Part shown: positions 32,410 through 45,600 of the stretch, one piece after another
Numbering within the stretch: position 1 is the stretch's first letter
Layout: each line of letters starts with the position of its first letter
Assembly (NCBI GenBank): GCA_036346275.1
Contig: CM070717.1
Location: forward strand, 12,805,908 to 12,869,907
Origin: Otatea glauca
Taxonomy: Eukaryota > Streptophyta > Magnoliopsida > Poales > Poaceae
Length of the DNA stretch: 64,000 bases
Direction of reading: 5' to 3'
Translations under genes and position numbers: made by a program
The notes under the pieces: model-generated
Databases searched by the model: none
What the model was told of the DNA's origin: nothing
The model's input: only the letters and a program-made list of their open reading frames with translations

Positions 32410-35400
32410 TGTAACATCCCAAAAATTCTAAATATAAATATAAATTAGAAAATGAAATGGAATAAAATTTTTAATGTCAAGAATGAATTAAAATATTATC
32501 CTTTATTTCCATATCTTGAAATCCAACCTTAACAAAAGGATGAATGGCATAATAAAACTTCAAATCAAACAAAATGTGAAAATAAATTGGAAATATAAGA
32601 TCATTTTGAAATTTCATTCAATCTGAATTTCTTCTTGAATTTGTGGTTCTTAAGAAATCTTTTATTGTAATGATTTTCTTTTCCCCTCAATACAAAATGC
32701 AAAACATAATGAGGAATTAAACATTTAATTATTGTTATGGATGCTTTTTATGAATTCTCAGAAGTTTATTGATTTTTCTTGGATTTGTTTATCACTAATT
32801 GAAAGGAGAATTTCTTTTTAATGAATAATCAAACATGTGATAAGTAACAAGAAAAGATTTTTAAAATAACAAAATAATAAAATTCCTGTAAATTTATGGA
32901 AATATCCAGAACCCTAAAATATATTTGAAAAAGTCAAATCAAAGTATTAAAAGATGAAAAGAAAGGTAATTAATGAATCATGACTAACAATAGTAAATAT
33001 GTCAAAAACTTAAATTTTCATAAATCTAATCCAATCAATTTTATGTTATCTTCATCCTGGATAGAACCATCTACATTAAAAATATCAGGAAATAATAATT
33101 AAATCTGGTATTTATAAAAATTCAAAAACAGAATTTGTGAAAATCTAAGAATCATAATGTCAGAATTTTATCAAAGAAGATATAACCAATTGGAAGTTCA
33201 AAATTTTATAGTAGATTACAATAGTCATAAATAACCTCTAAAAAAATTTTATAAATATTTGATACGTTATAAAATTCTAAATAAATTAAATACAGAATGC
33301 ATAAACCTGTGCATAGTGCACTGTCAGAATATTTATAAATTCTACAAGCGTCCAATAGGTCTGAAATTTTTATGGTACGTTCTAACCTAGCTCTAGTACA
33401 CTCAGTAAATTTGTCATTAATTTTCCGACTTGAGACGTAACAGATTCTTTGAACCAAACCGAGCTCTGTTCGCTGAAATTGCTTGAGGTCACCAATTCTT
33501 TCACTGGCTCATGGGACCGGCGTACTGTGCGGCCCACACGTCAGCTGAAGGCTTCAGCCTTCGTCTTCCTCGGCGCGCTGAAAGACTCGAAGCGAAGAAC
33601 CAATTCGCGCCACTTTAGCCGATCATCTTCGCTGTAGTTTCTTGCCAGCAATGCATTCGCGAGCCTTCCAAGCCAATTCTTCACCGTCACGCAGACGACC
33701 AGCCGTGAGTTCATCTTCTCGCCGAGTTCTCACCCGAGGCTGGGCATATCTACTCTGATCCTTGCCTATAAATACCACCCCTAAGTTCGCATAGAGCGGT
33801 GCATCATTTCCCCTTCCCTTCTTCTCTAGTCTCTCCAGCCGAAACTCCCCAATTTCTGTCGAAATCGCCATTGTAGCAAAACCTTGAGCTCGGTTAATTA
33901 CCAATTGAAGCCAGTTCAAGTACTCATTTCAAAAGTCCTTCAAGCCATAGCATTATCAAGATACAATAACCAAAAGCCCTCGAAAATCATGAAGGTTCTT
34001 CACCCAGAAGCTCGCCGCCGCTGTTGCCATCTTCTCCGACCACGGCGCACGGTGGCAGCCTCAACCGAACCTCCTCCGACTCTAAAAGAAGGTAAAATAG
34101 AGTGCTGATGAATCGTAGATGATATATCCAGAACCCATCACGCTCGGCCGGTTGTGTTTCGCCGGCGCGGCTTGACCACCATGGTCGCCGCCTCCTCCTC
34201 TCAGTGGCGCACCAACTCCAGCCGCCACCAGTAGCCCTGAGACATTCCTTAGATACACACGGACCCACTTGTCCCTATGGTGCCACTTCTTCGTCATCTC
34301 CGGCGACCACGGGAGCCGTCGACTCTGTTCTCGGGTGTATGACGCTAGGGCCCCGCTAGTCAGTCGGCTGAATTCATGAAAATCCCGTGAAATAAAAAGG
34401 CGCTTTCAGAGTAATGAAAGCGTTTTTCCAAATTTTCGTTTTGATTTTCAGAAACCGAGTTGAATCAATTGGCCATACCTTTTAAACCGTAGATACAAAT
34501 TTAATGAAAATTTATATATTCATCTAAAATCATGTACTCTCAGAATATGCAAAAATATTTTGGATAATAGCTCTGGTCAAATTCGAAATTCAAATTTAAA
34601 GAAAAGGATGAAAGATAGGCTATACATGGAAATGTTGCAAATGAACTGAGAATTGAATGAAACAACTTTTATTGGAATCCTTAGACTTCCAGCAACCCAA
34701 ATATATAGAAATATTTAAATATCATCTTAGTTTAAATCATTTTCTATTAAAGGTTGTTTTCAATGCATTATATTTTCAAGAATGTATTCTTTGTACAAAA
34801 GATATCTTACATAAGAATAGTAGATTTCCAAATACTAATATGACAGTAGATTACCGGAGTATACTTAAATATTACCTTAACTTGAATTGTTTCATGGATA
34901 AGAATGAGACCCTAGTGTAAAAGTTATATATGTATTTGTATTAATATGATGTATATATGGTTAAGAATCAGAAGTATATTTGGAACACCTGATAAGTTAA
35001 GTATAAGATTTGGTGGAACTAATCTTAGCATATTATTAAAGATTAGACCCGGATAATAGGCAAAAAGAACTAATTTGAATACAATTTATAAAATACTGTA
35101 TTCTTCATATAAGTATAAACTATCTTGGATCAAAGTAAAATAATGTGAAACCAATTCTAAAACACTTTTAAGATCATACCCTGTTAATACCAAAAAAAAT
35201 GAATGCAAAATCATGTATAGTGTAGCCGCAAACGAAAAGCGAAATCCGTGTAGTTACAACGTTAACTTTGTGATCATTTATGCTATTTTTGTAGAAAATA
35301 AAATATCACGTCTAAACACTAAAATTTATAAAATCAGTTTATAAATACTCTCCAAAGTACATAGCACCATATTCTAAAGAAATAATTTCACTTCATCATA

Positions 35401-37981
35401 CTTTGCATATAAATCTTGCTAGCAAAATAACCTAAAGTATTATGTTTTCAAAAACACTTAAGCCTTTTCGGCAACTCATAAAACTACTCGTCTAATTGCA
35501 AATTTTATGAAGAACAGCTTAAAAATGATCCTCGAGATATGTTTTACCATAATATGGCAAAGTATTCTTTTTACTACTTGCTTTGCATCTGAATCTTGCT
35601 AGCTCTATACCCTTAAGTGCTATGGTCATCGGAAACCTTAATGCCAGTTCAGCTATTTCAGCAAAGAATAAAGCATCGCGCCTAAATCCTATAAACTATG
35701 AAATCACCTTAGGATTGCTCCCCAAAGTATAGACTACCTTATTATAAATAAATAATCTTGTTTTATCATGTTCTGCATATAAATCATCTCATCCAAATAA
35801 CCCTAAGTAGTACGGTCTTCATAATCTGTAATATGAATAAACGAGCTTTAATAATAAATTAGAAATCAATGTTTAAGATATTTGTTTTAACAAAAACCTT
35901 CTTGCAAACCAGAATATGTAACCAATAGCCCAACCTAACAAGTCTGGTGTGTATATATATATTCAAAATGAAAACTTATGCAAAGTCAGTACTAATCATA
36001 TATAATATGATAACTAATGTTTTAATCCTGTTAATCCAAATAATTTTAGCATCTATAATTAGAAGTTATAAATACAAAAATAAATAATTTTAGCCTTTTG
36101 AATTCGTAAAAAAAGAATAAATAATCTATAAAAGAATCTGCATCCGTTCTTTATAGCAAGTCTTTATTTGATATACTGTCTGTCTTCTTTTTGCCTTTAT
36201 TGAAATTGGTGTTCGCTATATTTCCATTGAACGACGTGTAGAACCCGACGTCACTAATTCCATCGTCAACCACGCTAGTTGCAGCCGCGACTTCGTCATA
36301 ATAACAATTAAGCAAGGCAGGCAACCCCCTTGACAATTTTGATCCTATTATTTCAAATATTTACTTTCAATGTTTGCAAAGCTATTATGCATGCGCGTAC
36401 TTGTCATAAAAATGCTATGTTGGAATATTGGTAGATATACCTAATATTTCATGGAACTTCCTTGATAAGTATTGATATGTAAACCTTGATAACCATAGAA
36501 AAATGGTAGACATTACATAATGTCAAATTGGGTATAGACAATTAATAATCATGCTTAGCCATGCTTATTTAGCAACGGAGTAGAAGATCAAATCAAACTG
36601 CTTCATGGGAATTTGAAGATGTTGGAATTACTAAGTGTCAATTGTGGATATTTTGACTAAAAACTGAAAATAACACTATGGTTTAGATGCGGAAATTATT
36701 GGCAATAGCCGGTTGTGCAAGGGCTAGACTTGTACGTAGTGTAGGGGGAGATTATTGCTCGTGTCGTATTAAGGACTGAGCTATGGGTAGTTTTCAAGCC
36801 AAGACTTCCGTGCAACCACAAGTGCTGGGATGGGGCAGCCTTAACCTATTAAGTTGCTTAGGTCTGGCTTTGCACAATGGTAGGCGGGAGATAGTATGAG
36901 CACTCCTTTCTAGGTTTTCTTATGAGGGGCTTCCACACTTCGTTGTAGGTAAATGCATATTGGTATAACGGTGTATGCCTTGGTATGGGAAGAAACCCTT
37001 ATCGCAGGGATTTACTGCTCATATTACCACTATATATGACAGGGATACACTGTCATGTTTCTACTCCATAACAAGGATTTAACGTCATCGGGCTGGTGCA
37101 AAGCTAGGTCTAGGTAATGTAACGGTTATGTTATGATCTCTCTATGGCACACCAAAGGAATTGTGCTAATAGCTTGCACAAAGAGCTGATTATTTCTTAT
37201 GGGTAAAGCTGTACACTTCTGCAAAGTGAAAATCTAATTAATTAGCCGCGCCTACAATTAAAGGCACTTGGTAACGTCATCACATGGTTAGCATTTATAC
37301 TATTTTCAAAATGGGACGATTTTCACCTGATGTGCCTTATTTTGGCAAAGATTATGGTTATGCCACGTGTTGGCAAGGAATGGATATGTTAGAATTGGAT
37401 TTTTGGATCATTGAGTTATTCAATGCTCGCGAAGGACCGTGAGTATTACTTATGCTTTACTTATTTCTTATTAGTCAAACTTGCTTTATTAAATTCTGTT
37501 TGCAAATGACAACTTGATTTACCAATTCAATTTCTCTTTATGCAAATTAACTGTAGAAGCCTTTCCTTTGAAATGGCTTGCATATATTATAGGATTTGTT
37601 AAAGTCTCGCGGAGTACGTAAAGTACTTACCCTTGCTTATTATGTTGTTTTAGGTGGAAAAAGATAGTGAAGCTTCGAAAGATATCTTTTAATCGTAGGA
37701 TGCGGGATTTTCAATAAAGCGACCTTTCTAGGGATTATGCCTTGTCAGTGGCCTGAGGGATTGGATGGGCACACTATAAGACTTTGCTTCTTCTGTTGCT
37801 ATATTTATATACTCTGAGTTGCAAGAATATATTGTACAAATAGCTTCCGCTTGAATAAAATGATGTATGGATGTGATTCCAATTGTTAAAAATGTGCATT
37901 CTAGCCACTAATCATGGGACCAGTACTGTATGCGCATTAGATTTCCATTTTTGCATTTATGTGAAAATGGGGGTCGTTACA
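32410..37981 (+). repeat. Element G 5' LTR (5572 bp)
   Basis: Starts TGTAACATCCC and ends GGGGTCGTTACA, next to the primer binding site. It aligns with 42645-46264 and 59954-61622; only 35973-36300 has no counterpart there. Very long for a plant LTR. The TATA box (33767-33774) puts U3 at about 1.4 kb and leaves about 4.2 kb for R and U5. The small ORFs along it (33449, 33884, 34657 and others) show no family resemblance. Confidence 0.9.
33767..33774 (+). promoter_or_regulatory. Element G LTR TATA box
   Basis: TATAAATA followed about 30 bp on by a pyrimidine-rich stretch (tttccccttcccttcttctc) suited to a transcription start. It is conserved in the 3' LTR at 44043-44050. Confidence 0.65.
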
Positions 37982-37983
37982 GT

Positions 37984-37996
37984 TGGTATCAGAGCC
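37984..37996 (+). promoter_or_regulatory. Element G primer binding site (initiator tRNA-Met)
   Basis: TGGTATCAGAGCC, two bases after the LTR end. Confidence 0.95.
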
Positions 37997-40637
37997 ATAT
38001 TGACCGTAGGATAAACCCTGAATAGAATGGTCGTTAGTAATAATATTATGCCAATCTCAAAATTTTAATTGCAAAAAGTTACTATATTTGCAAAATGTTG
38101 TTTTTGCTATTCTTTCCTCTTTCTTAAGGTCTTGTCCTTACCCCACTCTCATTTTGTTTTATATCAAACTCCTCTTTCCTTAAAAGTAGTCCTTTCCTAC
38201 AATACATCTTCGTCATTTGCTTTAAATGGCATCGAAGATATGTCGCTACCATCATTCATGCCGAGCCAAAGAAGACTATAGCGTCTACACTGACATCAAG
38301 ATGGATATAATGCCTCGCTACATTTGGCAAGGCGGAAGTAAAGTATGAAGACCCTACTTCATGAAAAGTTAACGTCACCCAACAGTAAAATGCAAAAGAA
38401 TAGATTAGGTTTCCCCAAGTTAGGAATCCTTACTCGAGGCAAGTATCATTCTACCTTAGCTATATAAAGCATTCTCATGTAGTGTTTATATCTTGTTATT
38501 TGCAGTTGGATTTTGTTTTCCTTGTCTGGACGATTTACATATGAACTTAACCTTTAAGTTAAAGTTTTACGATAAATTATTCCTAAATATATAAATCTAG
38601 AAATCCTAACATGTAGGTTAGAAGAAAAATTTCATAAAGAGTTTCTCTTCTTTTATAAAATTTATGTCAAGCTTATCCTTTCTTTTGTAGAAATTCTTAT
38701 CTACATATCCTTTTAAAAATTTCTAGCCCTCCTTGCAAATTCTGTTTCATCAGGATTAATAACATAGCTCTATTTTGCAGTCATCTCTATACTCTCTACC
38801 AGTTGAGCTCGATCCATCCAAGTCACAGCTATAACTACCTTATCTTCTCATTTGGACACTGAAAAACCAAGTCAGCTTGCTTTTTCTCCTCTGCACCGAA
38901 ACCAGTCAAAGCAGCATGCCCCTGCTAGTTTTTCCTCTACCATCGCAATAACCCATTGCTGCCATGACAGAGCTTGGCTCTGAATCTTCCATTGTGATCG
39001 CAAAACTAGAAATGCAGCCGCACCTTGCACAAGCACTGCATCGTTGCCCATTGCTACCACAACCACTGCAAGCAATGCCTCGTCAAAACAAAAACCGCGC
39101 CAACCCAACCAGTAAACATCGCTATCCAAGCTTCTTTCCAGTGAACTCATTTTTGCACCTGACAACCGTGGAAATGGCCAGCTCATTCTATTCCCTTTGC
39201 TCAACCACCCCCCCTTCCTTTTACTCTTTCTCTGTCATAACGGAGAATTGCTAAAGACATGCCGCCACAAGTCGCCATGATCAACAAATTGCGACACCAA
39301 CCAAATTTCCCCAAGTCCGTATGACAGACATTGGTATCTATCCTTGTTTCATCACATTGCCAACTATCCTCGATTCATCTATATTCAAAGAACTAGTCCA
39401 AAAAAATACCAGCACCTTTCTCTCTCAGGATTCCTTAGTAAAATAACACCGAGAAACTACCTCTGCCACTTTGAGAAGTACTTTTACCATAGAACCTTTA
39501 GTTAGTCCTTTATTACTAGAATAAAAGATATGACCATATAGTAGTAGTAAGAAAACTTTTGTAATATAAGGAGATGTATAAATCCTATATAACAAAATAA
39601 AAGTATGTTACTTTTGACAAGTTGAAAATTTTTGCATGTATTGTTATTTCGGAATACTCTCGTAACACTTAACCAATAGGTTCATGAGTTACGAAGAGAA
39701 AACTCAAAATAATATAAAATCCATAGTTATGAAACCATCAAACATACAATATTATTTTAGAACATGAACCTTCAAAAGACATTATATGTGGCACAAGTAA
39801 GATTATGATAACTCTCTCATTTTAATCTCTTATCTAAATTATCATACTGACCTCTTTCCTTATATAAATTTTTTTTAAGCCTTGAACATGGAATTATGCA
39901 TCTGTTTATGATACCAGGCAAACCCGATTACGCCATGAAACTAGTTATAAAGTTAGAAGCATGCCATCACTCAATTAGGAAATCAAGTTCGATGTCACTA
40001 CGCAAAGCATCATGGCGATACCAAGACTCAACGCAATCCAAGAGATTGGACGCAAGCCTCTATGCCGACTGTGTAAAGCTCATGGAATTAACATGAACAC
40101 TTATGTTCATGTATACAAAGCTCGCACAAGACTCCAAAATCCTTCCTCAGCAACTGGATTGAGACGTCAACAAACAAGTAGTCATCAGAAGTATTTACCA
40201 CATTTCCAACCAGCTGCCGCAAGGAAATCTCCACCGACCTGTCTGGCATGGGTCGTGTATAGCAATTCTGAGCCAGAAGAAATAGAATCCCATACCTCAC
40301 AATTGGAATGGAAACCTTAAACTAGACTAGAAACTTTTCCCTAATTAAGAACAATATTTAGTTAGCTTATAACTTCCTATATCCTTAGATTATATGAAAT
40401 TAGGTTAAATGTATATTAATCAGTGTGGTAATTGGTGTTCTTTTGAACTTTTGATGCCTAAAGTGCTTTATGTTGTTCGGATTACCCTCGTGAATGTAAA
40501 ACCTCTAGGTTGAAATTCACGATGAGTTAATCCTTGAAAATGATAATAATAATATAAATTAAACTTTTAAAGAACGAAACGATGTCTTATAACCTAGCAG
40601 TATCTCATCCAAATAACCTTATAATCACTGTTGCAGG
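37997..40637 (+). other. Element G long leader, no recognised gene
   Basis: 2.6 kb. The first 200 bp align with the H leader (reverse complement of about 50350-50549). Unassigned ORFs at 38964-39254 and 40012-40320 (the latter with 'LCRLCKAHG') show no known domain. The leader ends in a good 3' splice site (cactgttgcag) one base before the ATG of the zinc-knuckle ORF, so that ORF may be expressed from a spliced RNA. Confidence 0.5.
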
Positions 40638-41420
40638 ATGCCTGTGACAAGATCCCTTGGCAAAATCCTTGAAAGTGAAGTTAAACAAAGCTTTCGACCT
40701 CCAAATGATAATCCTACCCTAGTCCAACCAAATTCCAAACAGCTAGCGCAAAACATATCCAACCTTGTCTCAATCCTCAGCAGAAGAGGAAATAGTTTAG
40801 ATCAAAAACCTGCTCCTACATCCTATCCGACACCTAAATGTTGTTCCTTGAAATGCTGTCAGCCGAACCAATCTGAAGTTCATGCGTGCATTCGCTGTGG
40901 AGAAATAGGACATTCTGCTGATGAGCATGCAATCAACTGCTCCAGCTGTGAAGGAAATCATCCTCCTGGAGAATGTCCCCTGAATAATATCACTTGTTAC
41001 CTTTGCGAAAGTCAAGATCATTGCCCATCCCAATGCCCCCTTAATCCACTAGTTACCACCGCAGTTCAGCATCAGCAAGAAAAACTCCGAGCCTTAGTTG
41101 CTCAAGAATTGGCAAATAGAAGAGAAGCTGCACAAGAAATATCATTACAACAATTGGAGAAGCAGCATTTCAACCTTGTCAATCATCATCAAGGAAGTAG
41201 TGATTGGCCATCGCTAACAGCATGCTTCTTGTGTGGTGAAGAATGTCATTGGGCAAGAGAATGCCCTAATCGTCAACAAGTTAAGCTTCAGAAGGAGAAC
41301 ATCTTGAAGCATGCAATTATTCCCAGCAAGGCATCACGAGAGAAACGTGAGTGCTTCAATTGTCACAAAAAGGGTCATCTTGCTAAGAAATGCCCACAAG
41401 AAGAACAAATACCTCCGTAG
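40638..41420 (+). CDS. Multi-zinc-knuckle Gag-like protein of element G
   Basis: 260 codons, ATG one base after a strong acceptor (ttgcag), stop TAG. Probably a Gag-like nucleic-acid-binding protein packaging element RNA; that role is inferred from the family of motifs. Visible motifs in order (approximate residues): CIRCGEIGHSADEH (about 82-95, His in place of the last Cys); CSSCEGNHPPGEC (about 100-112, one residue short); CYLCESQDHCPSQC (119-132, CX2CX4HX4C); CFLCGEECHWAREC (196-209, same); CFNCHKKGHLAKKC (240-253, same). No signal peptide or membrane segment. No retrotrans_gag capsid core is recognisable, unlike ordinary gypsy Gag. A cellular CNBP-like origin is the alternative. It is the longest undamaged ORF within G. 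Confidence 0.6.
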   Translation: MPVTRSLGKILESEVKQSFRPPNDNPTLVQPNSKQLAQNISNLVSILSRRGNSLDQKPAPTSYPTPKCCSLKCCQPNQSEVHACIRCGEIGHSADEHAINCSSCEGNHPPGECPLNNITCYLCESQDHCPSQCPLNPLVTTAVQHQQEKLRALVAQELANRREAAQEISLQQLEKQHFNLVNHHQGSSDWPSLTACFLCGEECHWARECPNRQQVKLQKENILKHAIIPSKASREKRECFNCHKKGHLAKKCPQEEQIPP

Positions 41421-41520
41421 CTATAGTCATACCAGAAGTTACATCAGTTAAGATTATAACTCCAAGAGTAGGAGGAATAAGATTTGAAGCAGCCCGAAGA
41501 ATCAGATAAAGAAGAGGCAA

Positions 41521-41883
41521 TTGAACAAATACACTTGCCCCAAAGAGAATTCTACTCAATTCCACTCCCAGTCTCAATCACCATCAACTCATCCCTCCAA
41601 CAACACCAATGATCAGCTATCTGGTGCTCAAAATCAAGCAATCAATGTTACTTATTTTTACTATTGTGAAGGTGGGCATTATGCCAACAAGTGCCCAAAG
41701 AAGAAGCGAAATCAACCTTATGCTCAACCCCATGAAGCTGTGCCCAACTGCAAAGACGACCTCAAGATTTCGAAGGCCAACAAGCCCCTAACTCTACATC
41801 TACTCCAACTCAAGGCATCAATCATAGCGTACCTGGTACAATGCCAGGTACACTCTTATGAATTCAGTTTCCACCTGAAATAA
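41521..41883 (+). pseudogene. Element G Gag-like continuation with a sixth, incomplete zinc knuckle
   Basis: A 120-codon stretch without ATG (opens at TTG), 100 bp after the zinc-knuckle ORF. It has a Ser/Gln/Asn-rich part, then 'YFYYCEGGHYANKCPKKK', a CX2CX4HX4C knuckle with the first Cys replaced by Tyr. Gypsy Gag proteins often end with exactly such a 'GHYANKCP' motif. The simplest reading is that 40638-41883 was one Gag-like ORF, now split by a stop and frameshift. Nothing after it (41884-42600) resembles a protease. Confidence 0.5.
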
Positions 41884-42398
41884 GATTAATTTGAAATCAT
41901 ATTGTCTCTTTAGATCTACTTGAAGTCAACCAAAAATTTATATAGAAGCTATTCTTAAAGTAATGTTTTGATAAGCAGAATGTTGCCTTATAAATCTAAC
42001 TGAACTCTCATCAAAATATATCTTATCTTAATCCTTCAAAAAGGCTGGTAAAAGTACAAGTCTTAAACTTTCAATTTTCATCCTTAACCACTACCCAATA
42101 AATCCTCCATCTATTTCCTCAATCAATGAAAAATCAAATACCTTGACTTTAGCCACCTTCTACTTATGCTTCTGATAGTCAGCCCAAACCAAATTTATTC
42201 GCAACTAACCTGGTAAACCCTTGTTGAGTTATCCAAATTAGTCATTATATTTAAATACTCTCCTTGATGTCAACACCCAGTACTTCTCAAATAATTCTGT
42301 TTGCTATTCATCTTTTCATTTCTATCATATTCCATACCTCTCCATAAAAGTAGCTTAACCTTGCTAATGATCTTGGATATGAATTGGTGGTTCAATCA

Positions 42399-42425
42399 AA
42401 ATATATATATATATATATATATATA
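42399..42425. repeat. TA microsatellite
   Basis: About 13 TA repeats in the non-coding tail of G, 220 bp before the polypurine tract. Confidence 0.9.
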
Positions 42426-42606
42426 ATAAGTGCTAATACCACTCATCTACATATACGAAACCCAAATAGAAGACTTTTCTATTCTTGACACATCACTTCG
42501 GAATCGCAAGAAGAAGATCCAGTGAAGCAACTACGCAGAAGATGAAGTAATGAGAACAATAAGATCACCTCCAAAGAATACTTTCCTAAACCCATCTAGT
42601 CCTTGC

Positions 42607-42644
42607 AAATCTCGAGGACGAGATTTCTGTAAGGGGGATAGATC
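42607..42644 (+). promoter_or_regulatory. Element G hairpin and polypurine tract
   Basis: AAATCTCG-AGGA-CGAGATTT is a perfect 8-bp inverted repeat with a 4-base loop at 42607-42626, followed by the polypurine tract GTAAGGGGGATAGA just before the 3' LTR. H has the same arrangement at 48307-48344. Confidence 0.8.
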
Positions 42645-45600
42645 GGTAACATCCCAGAAATTGTAAATAGAAATATAAATTAGAAAATGAAATTGAATAA
42701 AAAATTTAATGTCAAGAATGAATTAAAATATTATCCTTTATTTCAATATCTTGAAATCCAATCTTAACAAAAGGATGAATGGCATAATAAAACTTCAAAT
42801 AAAAAAAATGTGAAAATAAATTAGAAATATAAGATCATTTTGAAATTTCATTCAATCTGAATTTCTTCTTGAATTTTTGGTTCTTAAGAAATCTTTTATT
42901 GTAATGATTTCTGTTTCCCCTCAATACAAAATGCAAAACATAATGAGGAATTAAACATTAAACATTTAATTATTGTTATTGATGCTTTTTATGAATTGTC
43001 TGAAATTTATTGTTTTTTCTTGGATTTTTTTATCATTGATTGAAAGGAGAATTTCATTTTAATGAATAATGAAACATGTGATAAGTAACAAAAAAATATT
43101 TGTAAAATAAAAAATAATAAAATTCCTGTAAATTTGTGGAAATATCTAGAACCCTAAAATATATTTTAAAAAGTCATATCAAAGTATTAAAAATGAAAAG
43201 AAAGGTACTTAATGAATCGTGACTAACAATAGTAAATATGTCAAAAATTAAATTTTCAAAAATGTGATGCAAAAATTTTTATATTATCTTCATCCTGGGT
43301 AGAACCATATACAGTAAAAATATCAGGAAATAATAATTAAATCTAATATTTATAAAAATTCAAAAATAGATTTTCTAAAAATCTAAGAATCAAAATGTCA
43401 GAATTTTATTAAATAAGACATAACGAATTCGAAGTTGAAAATTTTACAGTAGACTAACAGGGTCATAAGAAATCTCTAAAAAATGTTTCATAAATATTTG
43501 ATATGTAATAAACTTATAAATAAATTAAATACATAATACATAAACCTGTGCACAGTGCACTGTCAGAATTTTATAAATTCTACAGGCGTCCAATAGGTCT
43601 GAAATTTTTATGTTAGGTTCTAACCTAGCTCTAGTATACTCAGTAAATTCATCATTAATTTTCCGACTTAAGAGGTAACTGATTCTTTGAACCAAACCGA
43701 GCTCTGTTCGCTGAAATTGCTTGAGGTCACCAATTCTTTCACTCGCTCATGGGACCGGCGCACTGTGCGGCCCACACATCAGCCGAAGGCCTCAGCCTTC
43801 GTCTTCCTCAACGCGCTGGAAGACCCGAAGCGAAGAACCAATTCGCGCCACTGTAGCCGATCATCTTCGCTGTAGCTTCTTGCCAGCAATGCATTCGCGA
43901 GCCTTCAAAGCAATTCTTCACTGCCACGCAAACGACCAGTCGTGAGTTCATCTGCCCTGGCCATTTATTCCTATTCTAGCACCGCAAGATCTTGTCACCG
44001 AGTTCTCACCCGAGGCTGGGCTTATCTACTCTGATCCTTGCCTATAAATACCACACCTGAGTTCGCATAGAGCCGCGCATCATTTCCCCTTCCCTTCTTC
44101 TCTAGTGTCTCCAGCCGAAATTCCCCAATTTCTGTCCAAACCGCCATTGCAGCAAAACCTTGAGCTCGGTTAATTACCAATTGAAGCCAGTTCAATGACT
44201 CATTTTAGAATTCCTTCAAGCCATAGCATTATCAAGATACAATAACCAAAAGCCCTCAAATATCTTGAAGGTTCTTCACCCAGAAGCTCGCTGCCACTAT
44301 TGCCCATCTTCCTCGACCACGGCGCATGGTGGCAGCCTCAACCGAACCTCCTCCAACTCTAAAAGAAGGTAAAATTGAGTACTGATGAATCATAGATGAT
44401 ATATCCAGAACCCATCACCCCGGCCGATTGTGTTTCGCCGGTTTGGCTTGACCACCATAGCCGCCGCCGCCTCCTCTCGGTGGCACACCAACTCCAACTG
44501 CCACCAGTAGCCCCAAGATAATCCTTAGATACACACAGACCCACTTGTCCCTACGGTGCCACCGCTTCGTCGTCTCTGGCAACCTTTCGCCGCCGGCGAC
44601 CACGGAAGCCGTCGACTCTGTTCTCGAGTGTATGACGCGAGGGCCCTGCTAGTCAGTCGGCTGAATTCATGAAAATCCGTTGAAATAAAAAGGCGCTTTC
44701 AGAGTAGTGAAAGCGTATTTCCAAATTTTTGTTTTGATTTTCAGAAACCGAGTTGAATCAATTAGCTGTAACTTTTGAACCGTAGATCCAAATTGAATGA
44801 AATAAATTTCTATATTCATCTAAAATCATGTAATCTCATAATATGCAAAAATATTTCGGATAATATCTCTGGACAAATTTTAAATTCAAATTTAAAGAAA
44901 AGGATGAAAGATAGGCCATACATGGAAATGTTGCAAATGAACTGAGAATTGAATGAAACAAATTTTATTGGAATCCTTAGACTTCCAGCAACCCAAATAT
45001 ATAGAAATATTTAAATATCATCTTTGTTTAAATCATTTTCTATTAAAGGTTGTTTTCAATGCATTATATATTCAAGAATGTATTCTTTGTACAAAAGAAA
45101 TATTACATAAGAATAGTAGATTTCCAAATACTAATATGATAGAAGATTAGCTAAGTATACTTAAATATAACCTTAACTTGAATTGTTTCATGAATAAGAA
45201 TGAGACCCTAGTGTAAAAGTTATATATGTATATGTATTCATATGATGTATATATGGTTAAGAATCAGAAGTATATTTGGAACACCTGATAAGTTAAGTAT
45301 AAGATTTGGTGGAACTAATCTTAGCATATTATTAAAGATTAGACCCGGATAATAGGCAAAAAAACTAATTTGAATACAATTTATAAAAGACTATATTATT
45401 CATATAAGTATAAACTATCTCAAATAAAAGTAAAATAATGTGAAACCAATTCTAAAACACTTTTAAGATCATACCCTGTTAATACCAGAAAAATGAATGA
45501 AAAATCATGTATAGTGTAGCCGCAAACGAAAAGCGAAACCAGTCTAGTTACAACGTTAACTTTGTGATCATTTACGCTATTTCTGCAGCAAATAAAATAT

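Noticed and set aside
33449..33637. 62-codon ORF conserved at 43687-43875
   Set aside because: Both copies are in U3 of the two G LTRs upstream of the TATA box; conservation is explained by LTR identity.
36151..36336. Minus-strand ORF with a 'DDGISDVGFYT' segment partly echoed at 52160 on the plus strand
   Set aside because: It is antisense to the G and H transcripts in both cases. The similarity follows from homologous LTR sequence, and the H copy needs a frameshift.
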